Positions 25,873 to 33,195 of a stretch of 40,349 nucleotides of DNA are shown here, one piece after another. Source of the stretch: Dehalococcoidia bacterium (GTDB lineage: Bacteria > Chloroflexota > Dehalococcoidia > UBA3495); NCBI GenBank assembly GCA_028822675.1, contig JAPKDE010000003.1, positions 1 through 40,349 of the forward strand. Direction: 5' to 3'. The notes under the pieces are model-generated. The model saw only the letters and a program-made list of their open reading frames with translations. It ran no database searches and was not told where the DNA came from. How positions within the stretch are numbered: position 1 is the first letter of the stretch; every line of letters begins with the position of its first letter. The position numbers and the translations under genes are program-made.

Positions 25873-25988
25873 CTAGCCCACGCCCATCGTCTTAGATTAG
25901 CTACTACCCTTCCCACAGACCCCGAGCCACCAAGTTATGGCCTACGTGTATACTCCGGTCACTGATACTAATTGGACTAGGAGTTGGC

Positions 25989-26324
25989 ATGTTTGTGCGT
26001 ATCTATACTGGCGATGATGGCCAGTCCCATTTGGAAGAGATGGCTGCCCCCGCAGAGGCGATTCACCGTATTCCCACCAAGCCCGGCGAAGACCTGGTGA
26101 TCCGGACCTCCACCGTGAACAGCTTTAGTGACTGGCATAACCCAACCCGCCGACAGTATCTGTTTGTCCTAGACGGCCAAATGGAAGTCTCAGTGAAAGA
26201 CGGCACCACCATGCTCTTCAACCCCGGCGATATGTTGTTGGCTGAAGACATGACCGGCCAAGGCCATGTTACCAAAGCCATAGACGGCACCTATACTTCG
26301 GTTTCAATGGGGATACCAGACTAG
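25989..26324 (+). CDS. Cupin-domain protein
   Basis: 111-residue single-domain cupin. The core reads SFSDWHNPTRRQYLFVLDGQMEVSV, then MLFNPGDMLLAEDMTGQGHVT, matching cupin motifs 1 and 2 (here H-x7-Y-x-F-x-L-x-G and PGD-x9-GH). Only part of the usual metal-binding His/Glu set is present, so metal binding is uncertain. AGGAG lies 7 bases before the ATG. It stands alone between the ABC operon and the flavin monooxygenase. Function unknown. Confidence 0.8.
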   Translation: MFVRIYTGDDGQSHLEEMAAPAEAIHRIPTKPGEDLVIRTSTVNSFSDWHNPTRRQYLFVLDGQMEVSVKDGTTMLFNPGDMLLAEDMTGQGHVTKAIDGTYTSVSMGIPD

Positions 26325-26378
26325 CCCCGTACTCTCGTCTACCTCTTGTCTAAATAGGCATCGCCACCCGTTTCACGC

Positions 26379-26406
26379 TTGACAGGGTTGGGCTGTTATC
26401 TATAAT
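26379..26406 (+). promoter_or_regulatory. Consensus sigma-70 promoter for the 26480 flavin monooxygenase
   Basis: TTGACA (26379-26384), a 16-base spacer and TATAAT (26401-26406), both hexamers perfect. It predicts a leader of about 65 bases. Confidence 0.8.
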
Positions 26407-26479
26407 GGCGATTAAATAGCCCCGTTGTTATTGCTAATCAGACTAGGCCAAAATCGAAACTGGAAAGGCGAAATTAACG

Positions 26480-27646
26480 ATGATTACAAAATTCGACAGC
26501 CTATTTGCCGGTCACGTAGACATGACCGACATTGGCTACGCCGGCACGGCGGTCAACGACAGGAAGTTTGATAACGAACACCTGATGACCGTTTACAGCA
26601 AAGCAGAGGCCATTGCCAAAGCCCTGGACGAGAACGGTTTTGACACCATGTGGATGGCGGAGCATCACTTTCAGCCAGAGGGCTACGAGTGCATCCCCAA
26701 CCTGATTATGCTCAACGTCCATCTGTCCCACTTGACCAAGAACCTGAGGTTCGGCTGCGGTTTCAATATCGCCCCCATGTGGCACCCCCTCCGCCTGGCT
26801 GAGGACTTCGCTACTGCAGATATCTTGACCAAAGGCCGGGTGACCTTCGGCGTTGGACGCGGCTACCACACCCGTGAGGTTGAGACCTTTGGTTCCGACA
26901 TCACCGACCAGGATGCCAACCGCGAGAAATTTGAAGAATCGGTGGACATCATCTTCAAGGCGTTTAACAACGAATCCTTCTCCCACCAAGGAAAGTACTA
27001 CACCCTGCCGCCCGAGGTGCCCTATCGTGGCTACACGCTCAAGGAGCTGACTCTGGTGCCCCGCCCGGCCACTCTGCCGGTTGAGTGCTGGCAGCCCATC
27101 CAAGGTGGCACGCAGAGGGCGTTGGACTTCATGGTCAAGCACGGTATCAAGGGCGTTCTTGGCGGCGGCGTTGCTGAAGGCGGCGTCATGGACGACATCA
27201 TGACCGGCTACCGAGACGCTTTGATCCGCGCCGGCAAGAAAGACGCCCAGCTGGGCGAGGGTCTGAGCGTTGGCTTCCACTTCCACATGGCTCCCACGGT
27301 GGAGCAGGCCATGCAAGAGGCCCAAGGCTTCTTCGAAGAGAACCTCAAAATGTTTGGTCCTCTGCGCTTGAGTCGAGGTATGACCGATGAGCAAATTGAC
27401 ATCATTGGTGATCCTCGTCGGGCACCTACTGGTGGACTGCCGACAATCCAGGAAGCCGTTAAGAAGCAGGCGTTCTTGGCCGGCCCACCGGACCGGATTA
27501 TTGAGCAGCTCAAGGCTGTGGAAGAGGCTTATCCTGCGCTCGAGCGGATCGGTATGAGTCACCCCATGGGCACACCCCAGAGCGTGATTACGGACCAGAT
27601 AGAATGGTTCGGTAAAGAGGTCATGCCCGCCTTCAAAGGGAAATAA
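26480..27646 (+). CDS. Luciferase-like (LLM class) flavin-dependent oxidoreductase
   Basis: 388-residue TIM-barrel monooxygenase of the bacterial luciferase superfamily, two-component FMN type. Landmarks: GFDTMWMAEHHFQPEGY near 54-70, FGCGFNIAPMWHPLRLAEDFATADILTKGRVTFGVGRGY near 92-130 (the LaeD...L..GR...GVG(R)G signature), and NREKFEESVDIIF. The length and the WMAEHHF motif favour the alkanal/alkane monooxygenase-like branch over the F420-type short LLMs. It has its own consensus promoter and a strong terminator, so it is a monocistronic unit. The substrate is not known. Confidence 0.9.
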   Translation: MITKFDSLFAGHVDMTDIGYAGTAVNDRKFDNEHLMTVYSKAEAIAKALDENGFDTMWMAEHHFQPEGYECIPNLIMLNVHLSHLTKNLRFGCGFNIAPMWHPLRLAEDFATADILTKGRVTFGVGRGYHTREVETFGSDITDQDANREKFEESVDIIFKAFNNESFSHQGKYYTLPPEVPYRGYTLKELTLVPRPATLPVECWQPIQGGTQRALDFMVKHGIKGVLGGGVAEGGVMDDIMTGYRDALIRAGKKDAQLGEGLSVGFHFHMAPTVEQAMQEAQGFFEENLKMFGPLRLSRGMTDEQIDIIGDPRRAPTGGLPTIQEAVKKQAFLAGPPDRIIEQLKAVEEAYPALERIGMSHPMGTPQSVITDQIEWFGKEVMPAFKGK

Positions 27647-27686
27647 TTCGTGAAAATCTTCTCAAGAAAAACCTCTAAAGAGAACT

Positions 27687-27722
27687 AAAAAAGCCGGTGG
27701 AGAAACTCTCCACCGGCTTTTT
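27687..27722. terminator. Bidirectional intrinsic terminator
   Basis: A-run, GCCGGTGGAGA, short loop, TCTCCACCGGC, T-run. It ends the 26480 gene on the plus strand and the SRPBCC gene on the minus strand. Confidence 0.92.
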
Positions 27723-27742
27723 CTTGTCTGTTGTGGCTTTGG

Positions 27743-28278
27743 CTAGCCGCCGAACATCTTTTTCAGCCATCCAAACATGCCACCGCCGCCCTCGGCGATT
27801 CCCTTTAGGTTGAGAACGGTTTGGTCCATACCGGTGCGGACGACGCCAGCGCGAACCTGCTCGTAGTTGTCGCGCTGGCCAATCATCATTTCGTGGCTGA
27901 GTTCCCCCATTCGACTTCAACTTCATGGGTGACCTTGGAACCAGTGCCTTCAGGAGCTATGTTGAACCACCACTGAATCCTGCGAACCTGCTCCGGGAGG
28001 GCCGGGTTCACAACCCAGGGAAATGACTTTGGCGTGTCAAACATAACCACAATTGAATCTGCGGTGAGGTCCATGGTGCTGCCATCGGCCATCACCACAG
28101 TCTCTTCAGCCATGATGTGGGTACCGAGGCCAACGGGGCCGGATGGCTTTTGAGTAGTCGTATTTAGTTCGTTGCTTCCGGCTAACTCGGCGTGTCTGGC
28201 CGGATTGCTGACAATGTCATAAATCTTTTGTGGCGAAGCGTTGATACTAATCTGTGATGTGTAGCTAAAATCTGGCGT
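27743..28278 (-). pseudogene. SRPBCC (polyketide cyclase / START-like) gene with frameshift and non-standard start
   Basis: Two minus-strand frames together give one SRPBCC-type lipid- or ligand-binding protein of about 178 residues. The first part (from 28278) reads SINASPQKIYDIVSNPARHAE and continues through MAEETVVMADG and IQWWFNIAPEGTGSKVTHEVEVEWG, then stops after NSATK. Removing one base in a run of five C (27903-27907) continues as ELSHEMMIGQRDNYEQ and ends LKKMFGG at 27743. No ATG, GTG or TTG lies in the first frame before the conserved domain; an AAGAGGG ribosome-binding site stands 7 bases before an ACG codon at 28278. The gene is therefore broken, or the run of C is a sequencing error and ACG is a rare start. 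An internal ATG at 28113 would remove the first half of the fold. Confidence 0.75.
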
Positions 28279-28500
28279 TTATTTTCCCTCTTAATCAGCC
28301 TATGTAATGCGCATCCAATTGCGGGCATCCCACTTGCGGCTAAGTTATATGTCAATATTCTTTATCAACTAATGCCATGGGGCGCACCTTTGGCTGTTTT
28401 TAAACCTAGCCGGAGAGCCCAGCGGCTCGAGGAGCGCTTGTCGCTGGTACAATCTTGGAATTCAGATTGATTCACTGATTTTGGAAAAAATGGAGGGGCG

Positions 28501-28824
28501 ATGGCAATATTTGAACTGCGTACCTACACCCTTTATGTGGGTAAGATGGGTGAAGCCATCAAACACTATTCCGAGGCTGGGTGGCCCGCATTACAGAAAG
28601 GAGGGTTCGACTCCAAACTAGTTGGTTATTTCACCAGCGATGTGGGTACCATCAACCAACTGGTCCACCTGTGGCGATTCGAGGACGACGCTGATCGCCG
28701 CGATTTCTGGTCCAGGTTATTTTCCGACGATGAGTTCATGGCGTTTGCCGGTAAGCTGCGGCCCCTGGTGATGACCCAAGAGGTAAAACTGATGCTGGAA
28801 GCCCCCTGGGGACCGCACCCGTAG
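28501..28824 (+). CDS. NIPSNAP family protein
   Basis: 107-residue ferredoxin-like alpha/beta-barrel protein. It starts IFELRTYTLYVGKMGEAIKHY and contains VGYFTSDVGTINQLVHLWRFEDDADR, the standard NIPSNAP opening and centre. Family members form dimers; the role in bacteria is poorly known. GGAGGGG lies 3-4 bases before the ATG. It sits between the divergent SRPBCC gene and the promoter of the UGSC pair. Confidence 0.9.
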   Translation: MAIFELRTYTLYVGKMGEAIKHYSEAGWPALQKGGFDSKLVGYFTSDVGTINQLVHLWRFEDDADRRDFWSRLFSDDEFMAFAGKLRPLVMTQEVKLMLEAPWGPHP

Positions 28825-28859
28825 TTTTAGCTTCGGACGTGGGCAAAACTGCGCCCTCG

Positions 28860-28888
28860 TTGACAGTGATTGAGCCCCAGATTACACT
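28860..28888 (+). promoter_or_regulatory. Sigma-70 promoter for the UGSC gene pair
   Basis: TTGACA (28860-28865), a 17-base spacer and TACACT (28883-28888), 48 bases before the ATG at 28937. The -35 is perfect; the -10 matches at four of six positions. Confidence 0.6.
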
Positions 28889-28936
28889 TCGAACAATCAT
28901 GTACCTGGTACCTACGAAGCAAATTTGAGAGCAAAT

Positions 28937-29980
28937 ATGGTTTCTTCTGACGCTGTTGATTTAACTAATGCCATTGAGTTGATGTTTGAGACTGGCTGGA
29001 CCGACGGTCTGCCAGTGGTACCGCCAACTGAAGGCCGAGTAAAGCAGTTCGTAGATTTCACTGGACGTGACGGCGACGAACTCATCGCCGAACTGCCTCC
29101 GCTGGGCGGAAAAGCGACTGTGGAACGCATTGCTGTTAACGCAGTGATGGCCGGTTGCCTGCCAGAGTATATGCCGGTGGTCATCACCGCTATCCAAGCC
29201 ATGATGGACGACCGGTTCAACCTTCGCGGTGTGATGTGTTCAACGGGCATCCACACGCCGTTGGTTATTGTCAGCGGCCCACTGGCCAAAGAACTGGACG
29301 TCAACGGCGGTTACAACTGCTTTGGCGCCGGTTGGCGGGCCAACGCGACCATTGGACGCGCAGTGAAACTGGTGTTGGTCAACCTAGGTGGGGCGATTCC
29401 CGGCGAGACCAACAAAGCCACCTTTGGCCACCCTGGCGCATATACCTACTGCGTGGCCGAGGACCAGGAAATAAACCCCTGGGAGCCACTGCACACCGAT
29501 GTTGGCCTGGACGCTTCAGATAGCGCTGTGACTGTTTTCCCTGCTGAAGCGCCCCACAACATCATGTATCACGACAATCAGCCACGAAACTTCCTGACAG
29601 TTCTGGCCGATACCATGTGCACCCTTGGCAACGTACAGATGTATGTCTCGGGAGATACCTTTGTCGTGATTGGCCCGGAGCACGCCCGCTTCCTCAGCGA
29701 TGGTGGTTGGCGCAAGCAGGATATCCGCCAATTTCTATTTGAACACGCCAGAAAATCGGTGCGGGAGCTGCGGCGCGGCGGACCGCCCCAGGGTGACGCT
29801 GACCGGGGGCACTTCTGGCCTCGATTTGTCGATGCCAATGACGAAGACCAAATGGTGCCGGTGGTACGCACCGCCGACCGAATTCACATCATGGTGGCGG
29901 GAGGCCGCGGTGGCCCTCACTCCGTCTACCTTCCAGGCTGGGGATCGCGCCGCGTAACGCGCAAAATAGAGCAACCCTAA
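28937..29980 (+). CDS. Hypothetical protein, partner of the UGSC selenoprotein
   Basis: 347-residue protein with no enzyme family that I can name. It opens ELMFETGWTDGLPVVPPTEGRV, followed by KATVERIAVNAVMAGCLPEYMPVVITA near 60-85, GGYNCFGAGWRANATIGRA near 128-146 and a C-terminal part with PRFVDANDEDQMVPVVRTADRIHIMVAGGRGG. I recall this segment set from proteins encoded beside, or fused to, UGSC domains; that is memory, not a search. It has no signal peptide or membrane helix. ATG at 28937 is preferred over the TTG at 28925 because GAGAG lies 5 bases before it. The UGSC gene starts 52 bases downstream, and a promoter lies just upstream. Confidence 0.75.
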   Translation: MVSSDAVDLTNAIELMFETGWTDGLPVVPPTEGRVKQFVDFTGRDGDELIAELPPLGGKATVERIAVNAVMAGCLPEYMPVVITAIQAMMDDRFNLRGVMCSTGIHTPLVIVSGPLAKELDVNGGYNCFGAGWRANATIGRAVKLVLVNLGGAIPGETNKATFGHPGAYTYCVAEDQEINPWEPLHTDVGLDASDSAVTVFPAEAPHNIMYHDNQPRNFLTVLADTMCTLGNVQMYVSGDTFVVIGPEHARFLSDGGWRKQDIRQFLFEHARKSVRELRRGGPPQGDADRGHFWPRFVDANDEDQMVPVVRTADRIHIMVAGGRGGPHSVYLPGWGSRRVTRKIEQP

Positions 29981-30032
29981 ATTCTGATTGAAGATTAGTT
30001 TGCCAGGTAACACCCTTTTCCAAGGAGAAATT

Positions 30033-30602
30033 ATGGTTAGCGCACCAACAGCAGACATAAAGGCTAGGCTAAGTGAGTTGGGCTTGCTCTCACCAATCGA
30101 CCCGAATGCCAATTCTCGGTGGAGCCCAGCCTCGCGTTTGGACTCTATCCACGGCAAGGTGGGCGGATTTCTAGGCAACCGCAAGGCCAATGCCAGCCTC
30201 TTGCTGCAAGGGGTTAAAGAATTGATGTACAAAGACTACGAGCTTAGGGATGGGATTGACGTCGACAAGTACGTGTATTCCCGGCCCGCCGCCGACGACA
30301 TAATCGACGATCTGGTTACCAAGTGCGACTTTGTTGTCACCTGTATCGCGGATTGAGGCTCTTGCACCGCGTGCAGTGTGCACGATGCGATGGCCTTGGA
30401 GAACCGGGGCGTGCCAACTATAGTCATTTGTACTGAGCCGTTCTTAAATTCAGCCTACCGCCACGCCAAAGTGTTTGGACGCCAAGGGTTTCAGCCCCTG
30501 GGCATCCCACATCCCTTGGGTGGCATCAACGCGGAGGCTGTATCTCAGCGGTCGGAAGAATTGCATCTTCAGATCATTGAAGCCCTGACCACTGGCGAAT
30601 AA
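30033..30602 (+). CDS. UGSC family selenoprotein (in-frame TGA read as selenocysteine)
   Basis: The frame from ATG 30033 meets TGA at 30354-30356 and continues in the same frame to TAA at 30602, giving 189 residues with selenocysteine at 108. The sequence around it reads VVTCIAD-U-GSC-TAC-S, so U108-GS-C111 is a UxxC redox motif followed at once by C111-TA-C114. The part after the TGA has full coding character (ENRGVPTIVICTEPF, GIPHPLGGINAEAV). This matches the UGSC-motif selenoprotein family known from marine metagenomes. A hairpin 14-28 bases after the TGA is a SECIS candidate. AAGGAG lies 6 bases before the ATG. Standard gene callers would report two fragments (30033-30356 and from about 30378). 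The thioredoxin-like redox role is inferred from the motif; the substrate is unknown. Confidence 0.88.
30354..30384 (+). promoter_or_regulatory. Sec codon and SECIS-like hairpin
   Basis: TGA at 30354-30356. Downstream CGTGCA (30370-30375) pairs with TGCACG (30379-30384) around loop GTG (30376-30378), whose first base is G. The loop starts 20 bases after the TGA, within the 16-37 base range of bacterial SECIS elements. An alternative, mutually exclusive stem TGCAC/GTGCA (30363-30375) puts the loop only 12 bases away. Confidence 0.6.
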
Positions 30603-30678
30603 CGCTAAATATAATTAAACAACAGGCAAACAATAGACGGAGAGCAATTTTGCTCCCGATTAAACAGAGGAGATATCA

Positions 30679-31566
30679 ATGGTTCGAGTAGGCGCAGACG
30701 TACGAGTTTACGAGCAGCTAGAGACGTGGGAGAAACTACCTGAGGGTTGGGTCCTAGGCCAAACGGCCATCGTGACCGACTCCCAAGACCGGGTCTATTT
30801 GTTCAATCGCGGCGATCATCCACTGATGGTCTTTGATCGTGACGGCAATTTCTTGAATTCCTGGGGCGAAGGCGATCTGCCCGACGCCCACGGCATGTTC
30901 ATAGATGCCGATGACAACCTCTATATGCCGGTTAAAAACAGCCATGTTGTGTTGAAGTACCGGCCCGATGGCAATCTGTTGATGACCATGGGTGAGTGGG
31001 ACAAACCCTCTGACACCGGTTGGTCCGGCAGCGTTACTGACCTAGCCAAACAGGCGGCAGGCCCATTCAACCGACCCAGCGACATTGCTCTGGACGCAGG
31101 GGGAGACCTGTACATCTCCGATGGCTACGGGAATGCGCGTGTTCATAAGTTCACCGCCGACGGCAAGTTGCTCTTTTCCTGGGGCGAACCGGGCAAGACC
31201 GGACCCGGAGAGTTCCACGTCCCCCACGGCATTTGGGTACACACCGATGGCCGGGTATTTGTGGCTGACCGGGAAAATAACCGGATCCAAATATTTGATG
31301 CCGAAGGCAAATACCTGGAAGAATGGGGCGGCTTGGCCCGACCCTGTGACATCTACATAGATCAGGACAATATCATTTACGTGCCGGAACTAGACGGCTT
31401 CATGAGTATCTTGAGCATCGACGGCGATATCATCTCCACTTGGGACAGCCCCTTGGATGCCGGTATGGGCAATGGAGCCCACGCCGTTTGGGTGGACTCC
31501 CACGGAGATCTCTATGTGAACCAAAACGTGGAAGGCCATCGCTTGGTCAAATACATCCGCCAGTAA
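30679..31566 (+). CDS. NHL-repeat beta-propeller protein
   Basis: 295-residue six-bladed NHL-type propeller, similar to the peptidylglycine alpha-amidating lyase / tripartite-motif NHL group. Repeats are visible as GQTAIVTDSQDRVYLFNRG, AHGMFIDADDNLYMP, RPSDIALDAGGDLYISDGYGNARVHKF, PHGIWVHTDGRVFVADRENNRIQIF and AHAVWVDSHGDLYVNQN. There is no signal peptide. GAGGAG lies 8 bases before the ATG. It stands 76 bases downstream of the selenoprotein on the same strand and may be in the same transcript. The function is not determinable; propellers of this type often act in ligand binding or as lyases. Confidence 0.87.
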   Translation: MVRVGADVRVYEQLETWEKLPEGWVLGQTAIVTDSQDRVYLFNRGDHPLMVFDRDGNFLNSWGEGDLPDAHGMFIDADDNLYMPVKNSHVVLKYRPDGNLLMTMGEWDKPSDTGWSGSVTDLAKQAAGPFNRPSDIALDAGGDLYISDGYGNARVHKFTADGKLLFSWGEPGKTGPGEFHVPHGIWVHTDGRVFVADRENNRIQIFDAEGKYLEEWGGLARPCDIYIDQDNIIYVPELDGFMSILSIDGDIISTWDSPLDAGMGNGAHAVWVDSHGDLYVNQNVEGHRLVKYIRQ

Positions 31567-31593
31567 GCAAATTGCCTCATCTCTGTTGTCCTA

Positions 31594-31686
31594 GTGGAAA
31601 TCTGGCGGCCTTTGTTAATCGTGTTGATTGTCATCGTCGGATTAGCGGTCTCTGGATTTTGGCTGGCCCGGCGTAGGCGTAGGTGA
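31594..31686 (+). CDS. Possible 30-residue single-pass membrane microprotein
   Basis: GTG-started frame beginning MEIWRPLLIVLIVIVGLAVS, then GFWLARRRRR and a TGA. It has one hydrophobic helix followed by five arginines, the layout of a tiny inner-membrane protein with a cytosolic basic tail. No convincing ribosome-binding site is seen, so it may be chance. It lies between the NHL protein and the second flavin monooxygenase. Confidence 0.35.
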   Translation: MEIWRPLLIVLIVIVGLAVSGFWLARRRRR

Positions 31687-31734
31687 TAAAACCTGCTTAG
31701 AGCATGAAGATTTAGGAATACTGAGGAGCGAACA

Positions 31735-32631
31735 TTGGAAGTTGGAGTAATCTTCCCCCAGACGGAGATTGAACCAGACCCGTCAGCGATCAAGGACTTT
31801 GCCCAAGCTGCAGAAGACATGGGTTACGCCTATATCTTCATTGCTGATCACGTCTTGGGCGCCGACCCGGCCCACCATGATTTTCCAGCGCTGCGCACCT
31901 ACAACCATAAATCAGTGGTGCACGAAATTATGACACTGATGGGCTACCTCTCAGCAGTCACTGAGCGGGTTGGTCTGGCCACCGGAATTCTGATCCTGCC
32001 GCAACGCCAAACGGTGTTGGTGGCCAAGCAGGCGGCCGAGGTGGACGTGCTTTCCGGAGGGCGGCTGCGCCTGGGCATTGGCGTTGGCTGGAATACCGTG
32101 GAATACGAGGCTCTGGGCGAGGATTTCCACAACCGCGGCGCACGCAGCGCCGAGCAAATCGAGGTCATGCGCGCCCTCTGGACTCAAGATGTGGTTGATT
32201 TCCACGGCAAGTGGCACAACATCAGCCACGCTGGTCTTAATCCCCTGCCGGTTCAGCGTCCGATTCCCATCTTCTTGGGGGCAGGCAGCTCATCTACTCC
32301 GACCATTGCTGAGCCTGTATTGAAACGTGTGGCCAGGCTGGCCGACGGCTGGTGTCCCAACTTCAACCCGGACGATATGGGCAAAGCTTATGTGGAAAAA
32401 GTCCACGGCTACATGCGGGATATGGGCCGCGACCCCAGCAAATTGGTGCTAGACGGCAGACTTCGCGTCAGCGGCAAACAACCGGAAGACTGGATGGATG
32501 AAGCCAAGGCATGGCAGGAACTGGGTGCAGGCTATCTGTCGATTGAAAACCGCCAAGGCGGACTGACCACGGCTGGCGAGCATATAGAAGCCATGCGCCG
32601 CTTCAAAGACGTCACAGGGCTCAAGTTCTAG
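31735..32631 (+). CDS. LLM class F420/FMN-dependent oxidoreductase
   Basis: 298-residue luciferase-like TIM-barrel enzyme, F420-dependent-type length. Landmarks: MGYAYIFIADHVLG near 23-36, RVGLATGILILPQRQTVLVAKQAAEVDVLSGGRLRLGIGVGWN near 79-120 (LAKQAAEVDxLSGGRLxLGIGVGWN signature) and EYEALGEDFHNRGARSAEQIEVMRALW. TTG start with GAGGAG 6 bases upstream. Short LLMs with this signature are often F420-linked, but cofactor use is inferred. The thioesterase gene follows 70 bases downstream. Confidence 0.9.
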   Translation: MEVGVIFPQTEIEPDPSAIKDFAQAAEDMGYAYIFIADHVLGADPAHHDFPALRTYNHKSVVHEIMTLMGYLSAVTERVGLATGILILPQRQTVLVAKQAAEVDVLSGGRLRLGIGVGWNTVEYEALGEDFHNRGARSAEQIEVMRALWTQDVVDFHGKWHNISHAGLNPLPVQRPIPIFLGAGSSSTPTIAEPVLKRVARLADGWCPNFNPDDMGKAYVEKVHGYMRDMGRDPSKLVLDGRLRVSGKQPEDWMDEAKAWQELGAGYLSIENRQGGLTTAGEHIEAMRRFKDVTGLKF

Positions 32632-32701
32632 ACCGTATTTCTAGCCTACGTTTTCTAACTACTTTTTGGAGAGAATTTTCCGTTGCTGCGGAGTCTGATC
32701 G

Positions 32702-33157
32702 TTGACTAAATTTGAGCCCAGAGACCCGGACTTTGTCGCCAAGGTCCGTGAGAGTTTTAATCGCCAGACATCCATGCAGACCTTGGGTGCGGTGCTGGGT
32801 AGTATCGAGCCTGGTTTGGTGGAAATTGAGATGCCCTTTCGGGCAGACCTCACCCAGCAGCACGGCTTTGTTCACGGCGGAATAGTCACGGCTATCCTGG
32901 ATAGCGCCTGCGGGTATGCCGCTTTTAGTCTCAACTCCCCAGACACTACAGTCCTGACCGTGGAGTACAAGGTCAACTTTGTGGCTCCGGCCAAGGGTGA
33001 TCGGTTTATGGCGCGCGGCGAGGTGGTGCGGCCCGGCGCAACCGTGACCGTCTGCAAGGGAGACGTTCTGGCATACGACGGCGACGAAGAAAAGCTGGTG
33101 GCCACCATGCTTATGACCATCATGACCATGCCCGACCGACCTGACCTGGCGGGCTAA
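32702..33157 (+). CDS. PaaI-like hotdog-fold thioesterase
   Basis: 151-residue single hotdog domain. The active-site motif is QQHGFVHGGIVTAILDSACGYAAFS, with HGG at 58-60 and the catalytic Asp position at D67. VLTVEYKVNFVAPAKGDRFMARGEVVRPGATVTVC is the second half. Such enzymes hydrolyse acyl- or aryl-CoA thioesters, often releasing CoA from dead-end intermediates. TTG start with GGAG 9 bases upstream. It ends convergent to the alcohol dehydrogenase gene 38 bases away. Confidence 0.9.
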   Translation: MTKFEPRDPDFVAKVRESFNRQTSMQTLGAVLGSIEPGLVEIEMPFRADLTQQHGFVHGGIVTAILDSACGYAAFSLNSPDTTVLTVEYKVNFVAPAKGDRFMARGEVVRPGATVTVCKGDVLAYDGDEEKLVATMLMTIMTMPDRPDLAG

Positions 33158-33195
33158 ACCACCCGCCAAGCCCAAGGCCAGAACACCCTTGGCAG

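Noticed and set aside
26501..27562. Minus-strand open frame of 353 codons
   Set aside because: Lies wholly antisense to a clear luciferase-like gene, has no family motif and a His/Val/Gly-rich composition typical of a shadow frame.
29988..30356. 122-codon ORF ending at TGA as a complete gene
   Set aside because: The frame continues past the TGA with UGSC family sequence; the TGA is best read as selenocysteine, and the true start is the ATG at 30033.
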